From the NCBI GenBank assembly GCA_012719655.1, contig JAAXZZ010000141.1, forward strand, positions 1 to 44,720: 44,720 bases of DNA, given 5' to 3'. The position numbers were made by a program, and so were the translations under genes. The notes below the pieces were generated by a model that ran no database searches, was not told the origin of the DNA, and was given only the letters and a program-made list of their open reading frames with translations. Below, one piece after another: positions 10,382-19,223 of the stretch. This DNA comes from Gammaproteobacteria bacterium. GTDB taxonomy: Bacteria; Pseudomonadota; Gammaproteobacteria; Pseudomonadales; Pseudomonadaceae. The first letter of the stretch is position 1. Each line of letters opens with the position of its first letter.

Positions 10382-10479
10382 GCAGCGTGTGGGTGACCTG
10401 GCAAGCGTAGTCATGGATGACGCAGCGCCCGAATCGAGACAGGATGTCTCGTGAGGGGTAAACGTCATTCACACACTGC
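10382..10479 (+). repeat. Structured repeat element, copy A (98 nt)
   Basis: Outer arms GCAGCGTGTGGGTGAC / GTCATTCACACACTGC; hairpin GTCA-TGGA-TGAC; hairpin CGAGAC-AGGAT-GTCTCG. Confidence 0.85.
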
Positions 10480-10527
10480 GACATGCACATAGACATCTAA
10501 ACACTTTGCTTTAGATCTGCACGTAAC

Positions 10528-10626
10528 GTACTTCGGGGTAAGTGTTAATCCGTCGATGAACCCATCCAGGGTTCAACTCCGGCGTTCGCCATCCCTGGCT
10601 CACTCACCACACCCACCCCGAAGTAC
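10528..10626 (-). repeat. Structured repeat element, copy D (99 nt, inverted relative to the others)
   Basis: Perfect 12-bp arms GTACTTCGGGGT / ACCCCGAAGTAC; on the minus strand, hairpins GCCA-GGGA-TGGC and GAACCC-TGGAT-GGGTTC. Confidence 0.85.
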
Positions 10627-10730
10627 TCGTTGACCATTTACAGGGCTTGCACTATTGCAGCCTGAATAACTTGCATAGATGTTTAATGATCTAATCATTT
10701 TAAAAAGCCGTACTCCATATTGCCAAACAA

Positions 10731-10947
10731 CATCACTGACCAACGAGTATCTTGTTGCTGTCGCGACCAGCGCAGCCAGGGATGGCGCAGCCTCGAATCG
10801 GGTCAGGATGACCCGCTGAGAGAAAAGCGATAGCAACAAGGTACGGCATGCGCATATCGCTCTGGATACTCTACAATATTAAAGACACTCAGCCTATGCA
10901 TTGGACTGAGACTCTATCGCCGGCATGGCCAGCTCATACAGGGTTCA
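10731..10947 (+). repeat. Tandem direct repeat unit 1 (contains element B)
   Basis: CATCACTGACCAACGAGTATCTTGTTGCTGTCGC ... CAGCTCATACAGGGTTC is repeated about 221 bp downstream with scattered substitutions. Confidence 0.9.
10747..10844 (+). repeat. Structured repeat element, copy B (98 nt)
   Basis: Arms GTATCTTGTTGCTGTCGC / GCGATAGCAACAAGGTAC; hairpins GCCA-GGGA-TGGC and CGGGTC-AGGAT-GACCCG. Confidence 0.88.
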
Positions 10948-10950
10948 AAC

Positions 10951-11168
10951 ACATCACTGATCAATGAGTATCTTGTTGCTGTCGCGACCAGCGGAGCCAA
11001 GGATGGCGCAGCCTCGAATCGGGTCAGGATGACCCGTTGAGAGAAAAGCGACAGCAACAAGGTACGGCATGCGCATATCGCTCTGGATACTCTGCAATGT
11101 TAAAGACACTCAGCCTATGCATCGGATTAAAACGCAGTCGCTGGCATGGCCAGCTCATACAGGGTTCG
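10951..11168 (+). repeat. Tandem direct repeat unit 2 (contains element C)
   Basis: Near-copy of 10731..10947. Confidence 0.9.
10968..11065 (+). repeat. Structured repeat element, copy C (98 nt)
   Basis: Arms GTATCTTGTTGCTGTCGC / GCGACAGCAACAAGGTAC; hairpins GCCA-AGGA-TGGC and CGGGTC-AGGAT-GACCCG. Confidence 0.88.
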
Positions 11169-11199
11169 AAGCTCTGGTTGATCATGTGCAGGGTTTGTA

Positions 11200-12201
11200 C
11201 TATTGCAACTCAGCCAGAATTTCAAACGAACGCAAGCGATCAGCGTGCTCATACAAATCACAGGTAAAGATCAGCTCATCGGCTTGAGTATGCTGCAATA
11301 ACACCTGCATTTTCTGCTCAATCGTCTCAGCACTACCAATCATCGCCATGCTTAAAAACTCATTTACAGTCTGCTCCTCATGCGGCTTCCACAAGCCTTG
11401 CATACTCTCTACTGGCGGGCGCATCAGCATACTTTGACCACGGATCAAAGCCAAAATACGCTGATACGTCGTAGTCGCCAAATACTCCGCACGAGCATCC
11501 GTTTGCGCAGCAACCAAAGGAATGCCCAGCATCACATACGGCTTATCCAAAACAGGCGAAGGCTTAAAGTGACGACGATACAACTCAATCGCCTGCATCA
11601 TCATGCGTGGTGCAAAATGCGAAGCAAAAGAATACGGCAAGCCCTTCTGCGCCGCTAACTGCGCGCTAAATAAACTGGAGCCCAACAACCAAATCGGCAC
11701 ATGACTATCGACACCCGGCATCGCGATCACTGACTGACCTGAAACACGCGGGCCTAGAAATTTTTGCAACTCAGCCACATCTTCAGGAAAATCATCTGCA
11801 CTGCCGCTACGATCCCTACGCAACGCCCTTGCCGTTAATGGATCAGTACCCGACGCACGGCCAAGCCCCAAATCAATACGCCCCGGATACAATGCTGCTA
11901 ACGTACCAAACTGTTCAGCAATCACCAACGGAGCGTGATTAGGCAGCATCACTCCACCCGCACCCACTCGAATACGCTGCGTACCGGCCGCCAGATAACC
12001 AATCAACACGGACGTCGCCGAACTGACAATAGCATCCATATTGTGATGTTCAGCCACCCAAAAACGATTAAAACCTAAGGCTTCGACATGTTGAGCTAAA
12101 GCCAGTGAGCGCTGCAAAGCAGGCGCTGGACCTTGATCTGTATCTTTGCGCGAGGCCAAATCCAATACTGAAAAAGCCACCTTTTGCTGACGAATCATCA
12201 C
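11200..12201 (-). CDS. LLM class flavin-dependent oxidoreductase (bacterial luciferase-like monooxygenase)
   Basis: [114 protein letters not shown] is typical of the LLM family. Confidence 0.92.
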   Translation of the reverse strand: MMIRQQKVAFSVLDLASRKDTDQGPAPALQRSLALAQHVEALGFNRFWVAEHHNMDAIVSSATSVLIGYLAAGTQRIRVGAGGVMLPNHAPLVIAEQFGTLAALYPGRIDLGLGRASGTDPLTARALRRDRSGSADDFPEDVAELQKFLGPRVSGQSVIAMPGVDSHVPIWLLGSSLFSAQLAAQKGLPYSFASHFAPRMMMQAIELYRRHFKPSPVLDKPYVMLGIPLVAAQTDARAEYLATTTYQRILALIRGQSMLMRPPVESMQGLWKPHEEQTVNEFLSMAMIGSAETIEQKMQVLLQHTQADELIFTCDLYEHADRLRSFEILAELQ

Positions 12202-12304
12202 CTTGCTCCTACTTCATAAACGAATTGGACAGCAGTATAACCGCGTCACATTCACACCTTATGAGTGCTACCATAGCCGCCCCATCACAGTCTTGAAAGC
12301 AACC

Positions 12305-13630
12305 ATGCAAAATAAATACCTAGCCGATCAATCCCTAGCACGTGCTTTATTTAGTATGACTTGGCCAATGCTGTTTGGTACCGTTGCACTCATGAGCTTT
12401 CAGTTGGTCGACAGCATTTTTATCAGTATGCTGGGCATGCAACCTTTGGCGGCTCTAGGCTTCACACTACCTCTGCAGCAACTCTTGATCGGCGTACAAA
12501 TCGGTATTGGTATCGCCTCAACCGCACTCATTTCACGCGCCCTTGGCGCAGACAACCCCGAACGCGCCAAGCATCTAGGAGGAATAGTGGTACTGACCGG
12601 GTGCTGCGTTTCTTTGCTGTTATGTGCACTGATTTGGCTACTACGCCTGCCTCTACTCAGCGCTCTGGGCGCTAGTGCAGAACTCTTACCCTATACTGAA
12701 AGCTACTGGCTGCCTTGGCTAACAAGCGCTTGGCTCGGTGCCTTTCTATATTTTGCCAACAGCATTTCTCGCGCCAATGGCGATACAAAACTGCCAGGGC
12801 TAATGATGGTGGTGACCAGCGTACTGAATATGCTGCTCGACCCCTTGTTTATTTTCACCTTTGATTTAGGCCTCGCTGGAGCAGCCTATGCCACTATTGT
12901 TGCTTGCTTAAGCGGTGCAACAATTATGTATTGGCGGATCCTCAAGCGGCACTGGCTGGCTTTTTCTCCCAGCAAACTCGCCATCGGCCCTGCCTTACGC
13001 GAGATTTTCCAAACCAGTGCGCCGGCCATGCTCAGTCAGCTGATGCCCGGTACTGCCTCATTACTGGCAACACGCCTAGTCGCGGTTTTTGGTGGTTCTG
13101 CCATTGCCGCATGGACCTTAGGCAGTCGCCTCGAACTGTTCTCAATTGTCATTGTGCTAGCACTAACCATGGCATTGCCACCAATGGTTGGTCGCTTATT
13201 GGGTTCAAAACAATTAGATCGCGCCCACAGCCTAGTATTGATTGCCGTACGCTTTGTCATCGGCCTCCAGATTGCCATTGCCTTATTTTGGATGGCCAGT
13301 CGCTGGTGGATCGCTGCAGAGTTGGCCCCCGATCATACCACTGAAATCTACCTCATGAGTTACATGCTCTGGGTCCCCATCAGTTATGCCGCACTGGGTG
13401 TCTGCATGCTGATGGTCTCGGTGTGCAATGCACTAGGTATGCCAATGCGTGCAGTTTGCATTTCGACTCTACGTTTGTTTATCTGCTACTTACCTGCGCT
13501 GTGGCTTGGCGCCAGTTTGGCAGGCATGAGCGGCCTATATATTGGCGTACTCATCGGTAATATTGCGGCAGGCATATTAGCCTGGCAACTGTATCGCCAT
13601 GGCTTACGCCATCTACAACCGGCCAAGTAA
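12305..13630 (+). CDS. MATE family multidrug/Na+ efflux transporter
   Basis: ORF 12203..13630; start at MQNKYLADQSLARALFSMTWPMLFG (12305) preferred; 12-TM MATE-like protein with the repeated FQLVDSIFISMLGMQPLAALGF-type segments. Confidence 0.88.
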   Translation: MQNKYLADQSLARALFSMTWPMLFGTVALMSFQLVDSIFISMLGMQPLAALGFTLPLQQLLIGVQIGIGIASTALISRALGADNPERAKHLGGIVVLTGCCVSLLLCALIWLLRLPLLSALGASAELLPYTESYWLPWLTSAWLGAFLYFANSISRANGDTKLPGLMMVVTSVLNMLLDPLFIFTFDLGLAGAAYATIVACLSGATIMYWRILKRHWLAFSPSKLAIGPALREIFQTSAPAMLSQLMPGTASLLATRLVAVFGGSAIAAWTLGSRLELFSIVIVLALTMALPPMVGRLLGSKQLDRAHSLVLIAVRFVIGLQIAIALFWMASRWWIAAELAPDHTTEIYLMSYMLWVPISYAALGVCMLMVSVCNALGMPMRAVCISTLRLFICYLPALWLGASLAGMSGLYIGVLIGNIAAGILAWQLYRHGLRHLQPAK

Positions 13631-13656
13631 CCTCTGAAAACTTCATCAGTAGCACA

Positions 13657-13687
13657 ATAAAAAACCCGCTAGCTTGCGGGTTTTTTA
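13657..13687. terminator. Bidirectional rho-independent terminator between convergent MATE and metZ genes
   Basis: AAAAAACCCGC-TAGCTT-GCGGGTTTTTT: GC stem with A-run and T-run on both sides. Confidence 0.9.
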
Positions 13688-13709
13688 TTGAACAGCAGGT
13701 AAAGCTGAA

Positions 13710-14921
13710 TCAAAGCACGTTTAAACCACGCTGCACATCGGCTTGAATGTCGGCGAAGTCTTCTAACCCCACAGCAATGCGAATCAAACCATCGTGAATA
13801 CCCGCTTGCTCACGCTCGGCAGCCGGTAAGCGGCCGTGTGTGGTGGTGCCAGGGTGAGTAATAGTAGTTTTGGTATCACCAAGATTAGCGGTGATTGAGA
13901 TCATTTGTGTGGCATCAATAAAGCGCCAAGCCGCATCCTTACCACCTTCGACTTCAAAGCTTAGAACCGCACCAAAACCGCTTTGTTGCTGCTTAGCCAA
14001 CTCGTGCTGCGGATGGCTGGTTAAGCCTGAATAATAGACTCTGCTGACTTTAGCTTGCTGCTCAAGCCACTCAGCAAGCCGCTGAGCACTTTGGCAATGT
14101 GCGTTCATCCGCAAACGCAAAGTTTCCAGACCTTTCAAGAACACCCAAGCATTAAATGGACTCATGGTCGGGCCTGCAGTACGCAAGAAACCCACCACTT
14201 CTTGCATTAATTCAGCACGACCTAACACCGCACCGCCTAAGCAGCGGCCTTGCCCGTCAATGTATTTCGTTGCCGAGTGAATAACAATGTCAGCGCCAAG
14301 GGCTAATGGCTTTTGCAAAACCGGTGTGCAAAAACAGTTATCAACAACCAGTAAAGCATTGGCAGCATGGGCAATTGTACTTAATGCGCGAATATCAGCC
14401 AGCTCTGCCAAGGGATTGGACGGCGACTCAACAAACAACAGCTTCGTTTTCTCAGTGCAAGCCGTTTGCCAAGCATCTAAATCATCAATCGGCACATAGG
14501 TAATCTGGATGCCAAAACGCGCGCAGTATTTATCAAACAAACTGACTGAAGCGCCAAAAATGCTGCGCGACACCAAGACTTGATCACCCATCACGCATAG
14601 GCTCATCACCGTGGCTAAAATCGCTGACATACCTGAAGCTGTCGCCACACACTTTTCAGCACCCTCTAGGGCCGCTAGACGCTCTTCAAAGGTACGCACG
14701 GTTGGATTGGTATAGCGTGAATAAACATTACCATCACGATCACCCGCAAAGGTTGCTGCTGCATCCGCCGCACTGCGAAACACATAGCTTGATGTGGTAA
14801 AAATCGCCTCACCGTGCTCTGCTTCAAAACTACGATGCTGTCCTGCACGCACAGCGAGCGTATCAAAACCTGCATCATCGAGATCACTATTGAGTCGGCC
14901 AGCTTGCCAATCCTTCGTCAT
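13710..14921 (-). CDS. metZ: O-succinylhomoserine sulfhydrylase
   Basis: PLP-dependent Cys/Met metabolism enzyme (VIHSATKYIDGQGRCLGG; AGQHRSFEAEHGEAIFTTSSYVF); adjacent to purF; start MTKDW chosen. Confidence 0.92.
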   Translation of the reverse strand: MTKDWQAGRLNSDLDDAGFDTLAVRAGQHRSFEAEHGEAIFTTSSYVFRSAADAAATFAGDRDGNVYSRYTNPTVRTFEERLAALEGAEKCVATASGMSAILATVMSLCVMGDQVLVSRSIFGASVSLFDKYCARFGIQITYVPIDDLDAWQTACTEKTKLLFVESPSNPLAELADIRALSTIAHAANALLVVDNCFCTPVLQKPLALGADIVIHSATKYIDGQGRCLGGAVLGRAELMQEVVGFLRTAGPTMSPFNAWVFLKGLETLRLRMNAHCQSAQRLAEWLEQQAKVSRVYYSGLTSHPQHELAKQQQSGFGAVLSFEVEGGKDAAWRFIDATQMISITANLGDTKTTITHPGTTTHGRLPAAEREQAGIHDGLIRIAVGLEDFADIQADVQRGLNVL

Positions 14922-15025
14922 GATTTGCACCTTGTTCACTTAAATAACGGATAGGGCACGCTATATTAACAGTGCCCTTATTTGCCATGCGCCAACAGCA
15001 ACATCACGCTTTAAAGATCAGCGTC

Positions 15026-16531
15026 TCAACTGTTATGCAAACCAATGGTGGCATTATTGAACTGCTTTCCAGTTAACTCAAAATCATTACGCTCACTCTC
15101 AATACGCTGCAAATACTGCTCATCAATATCGCCAGTCACATAGACGCCATCAAACACAGCGCAATCATATTGATCAATTTTGATTTTCCCGCCACTGACA
15201 GAATCAATTAAATCGTCTAAGTCTTGGTAAACCAGCCAATCAGCACCAATTAAATCAGCCACTTCTTCAGTACTACGATTGTGCGCAATTAACTCATGCA
15301 CGCTTGGCATATCAATGCCATACACATTCGGATAGCGTACAGCCGGTGCCGCAGAACAAAAATAGACATTTTTTGCTCCAGCATCGCGAGCCATCTGAAT
15401 GATTTGCTTACAAGTCGTACCGCGCACAATGGAGTCATCGACAAGCATGACGTTCTTGCCACGAAACTCTAATTCAATGGCATTGAGTTTTTGACGCACT
15501 GATTTTTTTCGCTCGGCTTGACCTGGCATGATAAAAGTACGACCGATATAACGGTTTTTTACAAAACCTTCACGGTATTTCACACCTAAGCGGTTAGCCA
15601 ACTCCAGCGCAGAGGTACGACTGGTGTCAGGGATTGGAATCACCACATCAATATCGTGCTCAGGACGCTCGCGTAGAATTTTATCAGCGAGCTTCTCACC
15701 CATGCGCAAGCGCGCTTTATAAACAGAAATGCCATCAATGATAGAGTCTGGACGCGCTAAATACACATGTTCAAAAATACAAGGCGTCAACACAGGGTTG
15801 GCTGCACATTGACGGGTATGTAATTTGCCATCTTCGGTAATGTAAACCGCTTCACCCGGTGCGAGGTCACGAATCAGACTAAAACCCAACACATCCAATG
15901 CAACACTTTCAGAAGCAATCATATATTCCACGCCAGCATCAGTATGACGTTGGCCAAATACAATCGGACGAATACCATTGGGATCACGAAAACCCAGCAC
16001 ACCATAGCCAGTAATCATCGCTACCACCGCGTAACCACCACGGCAACGCTCATGTACACGCGTGACGGCAGCAAATACATCTTCTTCCGTCGGCTGTAAC
16101 TTACCGCGTATACCCAGTTCGTGTGCAAACACGTTGAGCAATACTTCAGAATCAGAATTAGTGTTTACATGGCGCAAATCAGATTGGTAAATTTCTTGAG
16201 CCAACTGCTTTACGTTAGTTAAGTTACCGTTATGCGCCAAAGTAATGCCGTATGGCGAATTGACATAAAAAGGCTGCGCTTCTGCGCTGCTCGAACTGCC
16301 TGCAGTTGGGTAGCGAATATGGCCAATACCCACATTGCCAATCAATTCTTTCATATGGCGGGTGCGAAATACATCTCGCACCAAGCCATTGTCTTTGCGT
16401 AGAAACAAACGTCCATTCTGAGTTGTCACCATGCCTGCGGCATCCTGGCCACGGTGCTGAAGTACGGTAAGCGCATCATACAGCGCTTGATTAACATTTG
16501 ATTTACCTACAATACCGACAATGCCACACAT
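15026..16531 (-). CDS. purF: Amidophosphoribosyltransferase
   Basis: [35 protein letters not shown]-terminal Ntn glutamine amidotransferase; PRPP motif [13 protein letters not shown]. Confidence 0.97.
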   Translation of the reverse strand: MCGIVGIVGKSNVNQALYDALTVLQHRGQDAAGMVTTQNGRLFLRKDNGLVRDVFRTRHMKELIGNVGIGHIRYPTAGSSSSAEAQPFYVNSPYGITLAHNGNLTNVKQLAQEIYQSDLRHVNTNSDSEVLLNVFAHELGIRGKLQPTEEDVFAAVTRVHERCRGGYAVVAMITGYGVLGFRDPNGIRPIVFGQRHTDAGVEYMIASESVALDVLGFSLIRDLAPGEAVYITEDGKLHTRQCAANPVLTPCIFEHVYLARPDSIIDGISVYKARLRMGEKLADKILRERPEHDIDVVIPIPDTSRTSALELANRLGVKYREGFVKNRYIGRTFIMPGQAERKKSVRQKLNAIELEFRGKNVMLVDDSIVRGTTCKQIIQMARDAGAKNVYFCSAAPAVRYPNVYGIDMPSVHELIAHNRSTEEVADLIGADWLVYQDLDDLIDSVSGGKIKIDQYDCAVFDGVYVTGDIDEQYLQRIESERNDFELTGKQFNNATIGLHNS

Positions 16532-16603
16532 GAAACGCGACCCCTGCTATGTCATTCTAAATATAGACAGCCATACAACTACTAACAACTGCCTAGTTTG
16601 TAC

Positions 16604-17116
16604 TCACTGCTGAGCATTAAGTGCTGTAGTGACCCACTGCCCGGAGAAACCTAAAATCAGGTTTTTTGACCAATCAGCTATCAATAGAAAATGTGGAATC
16701 AAAGTGGATTGTTGCCACCAAGTGTCTTGCTCAACCGGTGCCAGACTCAACAATCCAATCAATATCACCACTAAAAAAAGTCCGCGCGCTGCACCAAATA
16801 CCATACCCAGTAAACGGTCAGTACCGGTTAAACCTGTAGCTCGAATCAGTTGCGCTAATAGAAAATTAATGAGGCCGCCAACCAATAGCGTCACCACAAA
16901 TAATAAAGCACAGGCGGCTATAGTGCGCACTGAAGGAATATCAATGTAGGGCTGCAAATGGTGGGCTAAACTACCGCCAAACATCCAAGCCACCACACCT
17001 GCAAAAATCCAGATGACCAGCGATAGTGCTTCTTTAACAAAGCCACGACTGAGGCTGATCAATGATGAAATCAAAACGATACCAACAATGACCAGATCAA
17101 CCCAATTGAAAGACAC
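16604..17116 (-). CDS. cvpA: CvpA family protein
   Basis: NWVDLVIVGIVLISSLISLSRGFVKEALSLVIWIFAG; located between purF and the SPOR-domain gene. Confidence 0.93.
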   Translation of the reverse strand: MSFNWVDLVIVGIVLISSLISLSRGFVKEALSLVIWIFAGVVAWMFGGSLAHHLQPYIDIPSVRTIAACALLFVVTLLVGGLINFLLAQLIRATGLTGTDRLLGMVFGAARGLFLVVILIGLLSLAPVEQDTWWQQSTLIPHFLLIADWSKNLILGFSGQWVTTALNAQQ

Positions 17117-17208
17117 GGAATAAACTACCTATTGTATAAAGTCAGCATTTTAACAGAGCTACCTAGGACTGATAAGCGCTTGTTACTGTTTTAATGCTGA
17201 ATATGCAA

Positions 17209-17832
17209 TTAAGGCTGGTAGCGCACAACAAAACACTCTTGTTTTTCACGTGTTTTTAAACCTTTACACATTGCCTGTGCTTCGGCCTCTCTAATCAATG
17301 GACCAATTAAAACGCGGTGCACACCGTCGCTGCTACGCACATAGGCATTGTATTGTTTGTTGCGATAGGTATCGCGCAGGGCTTCAGCATTGGCCTTACT
17401 CGTGAGACTGGCCAATTGTACAGACCAAGAAACAGGCAGGTTATTTTTATCAATACCTGGAGCAATGACCGGCTGTTCAGGTTTTTTGCTAACGGGTTGA
17501 GTCACAGCAGGCTTAACGGGTTGAGTTTCAACCGCAACTGCTGGCGCAGGCTCCACAGCAACAGGCTGCGCGGGTGCGCTATCTGGCGTGAGGGGTTGCT
17601 CAGTAATGACCGCACCATCCCACTCATCATCAATCACGGGTTCTGGCACAGCAACTTCGGTCACAGGGTATTGCGGTTGCGCAGGCACTGCCGGCATTGG
17701 CGGTGCGTCTACAACAACCGTGCGTGCAGGATCTTCTTGCTTGAGCAGCATCGGTAAAAAAATCACTGCTACAGCAATCAGTACCACTGCACCGACAATA
17801 CGTTGTTTAAGCTTGCTTTCTGCGCCTGCCAT
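17209..17832 (-). CDS. dedD: SPOR domain-containing protein (DedD-like)
   Basis: N-terminal TM, Pro-rich linker, C-terminal SPOR domain SWSVQLASLTSKANAEALRDTYRNKQYNAYVRSSDGVHRVLIGPL. Confidence 0.88.
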   Translation of the reverse strand: MAGAESKLKQRIVGAVVLIAVAVIFLPMLLKQEDPARTVVVDAPPMPAVPAQPQYPVTEVAVPEPVIDDEWDGAVITEQPLTPDSAPAQPVAVEPAPAVAVETQPVKPAVTQPVSKKPEQPVIAPGIDKNNLPVSWSVQLASLTSKANAEALRDTYRNKQYNAYVRSSDGVHRVLIGPLIREAEAQAMCKGLKTREKQECFVVRYQP

Positions 17833-17940
17833 ATTTGCCTCATTGTTATCATGCGCTGTTTAAAACAGCTGGTATAAAAAATCTACTTAAGCACACTCGC
17901 TGCGCTTTAACAACGTACAGGGCAATACTCTACAATTTTA

Positions 17941-19218
17941 TTATTGTTGCTGCTCCAGCCACAGCAATGCTTCAGCAACAGTGTAGAACGAGCCAAAGAT
18001 AATGATTTGATCATCAGCCGTAGCCTGAGAGCACTGCGCCTCTATTGCTTGAGCAATATTCTCATAGCATTCCACATCGGCATGACGGGCGTGTAGCGTA
18101 CTGTGCAAAAACTCAACACGGCAAGAGCGTGATGTTGGTAAGGGTGCGACCGCCCAATGACTAATCTGCGCTTGCATACAATCAAGAACACCGGATAGAT
18201 CTTTATCATCGAGTACGCCCAAGACAGCCAGACGTCGACCTTTAAGCGGTTGCGCTGCCAAACGGGTGGCTAAATATTGTGCAGCATGCGGGTTATGCGC
18301 AACATCCAGCAGTAGATGCAATGTGCGCGACTGCCACTGCAACGTCACCTGTTGCAGTCGACCTTGCATGGTTGCTTGGCATAACGATTCAATAAGCTTC
18401 TGCGCGTGCCAAGGCAAACCAAGCAGTGCATAAACTTGCAACGCAACAGCGGCATTTTCAATAGGTAAACTGAGCAAGGGAATATCGTGCAGGTAAACAG
18501 GCTTACCCTGCTCATCTAAGCCACGCCAATGCCAAACATGCTCACTCAAGGCTAAATCGAAATCACGACCACGCAGCACTAGAGGTGTTGACAATAAGGC
18601 TGCGCGCGTCAGTAATGGCTCAGGCGGATCGAGGTCACCACAGACGGCCGGTAAGTTGGGGCGGAAAATACCGGCTTTTTCATAGGCCACTGAATCGCGG
18701 GTATCACCGAGCCAGTCTTTATGATCAATACCGATACTGGTGACGACCGCAACATCTGCGTCGACAATATTCACAGCATCCAGACGACCACCTAGACCAA
18801 CTTCAAGAATAACCACATCCAGTGAACTTTGTGCGAACAGCCAAAAAGCCGCCAAGGTACCCATTTCAAAATAAGTCAAACTGACTTCAGCGCGCGCCTG
18901 CTCTACCGCAGTAAAAGCGGCGCACAACTGCGCATCAGTGGCTTCCTGCGCATTAATACGCACGCGCTCGTTGTAACGTAACAAGTGCGGCGAACTGTAG
19001 ACACCAACGCTAAACCCCTGCCCAACAACCAAACTCGCCAACAACGCGCAGGTTGAGCCTTTGCCGTTGGTGCCCGTTACAGTGACAATTTTTTTGGCAA
19101 GGCGCGGTAATCTCAAGCGCTGCGCAACCTCTTGCACACGCGCCAAGCCCATATCAATTTCACTGGGGTGTAATTGCTCTAAGTAACTGAGCCACTCCTT
19201 GAGATTACCCGTATTCAT
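17941..19218 (-). CDS. folC: Bifunctional folylpolyglutamate synthase/dihydrofolate synthase
   Basis: VTVTGTNGKGSTCALLASL P-loop; YSSPHLLRYNERVRIN; adjacent to accD. Confidence 0.95.
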   Translation of the reverse strand: MNTGNLKEWLSYLEQLHPSEIDMGLARVQEVAQRLRLPRLAKKIVTVTGTNGKGSTCALLASLVVGQGFSVGVYSSPHLLRYNERVRINAQEATDAQLCAAFTAVEQARAEVSLTYFEMGTLAAFWLFAQSSLDVVILEVGLGGRLDAVNIVDADVAVVTSIGIDHKDWLGDTRDSVAYEKAGIFRPNLPAVCGDLDPPEPLLTRAALLSTPLVLRGRDFDLALSEHVWHWRGLDEQGKPVYLHDIPLLSLPIENAAVALQVYALLGLPWHAQKLIESLCQATMQGRLQQVTLQWQSRTLHLLLDVAHNPHAAQYLATRLAAQPLKGRRLAVLGVLDDKDLSGVLDCMQAQISHWAVAPLPTSRSCRVEFLHSTLHARHADVECYENIAQAIEAQCSQATADDQIIIFGSFYTVAEALLWLEQQQ

Positions 19219-19223
19219 ATCAA

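Noticed and set aside
10561-10600. GGTTCAACTCCGGCGTTCGCCA and GGGTTCGAAGC (11161) resemble tRNA T-arms/3' ends
   Set aside because: No acceptor, D-arm or anticodon arm could be assembled; the first is fully explained by the hairpins of element D on the opposite strand.
10382-11065. Integron attC-like sites
   Set aside because: Imperfect palindromes of similar size, but no RYYYAAC/GTTRRRY core sites at the ends, no cassette ORFs and no integrase in the window.
10382-11065. CRISPR array or retron msr/msd
   Set aside because: Only a few copies, irregular spacing and mixed orientation, no spacers of constant length; no cas or reverse transcriptase gene nearby.
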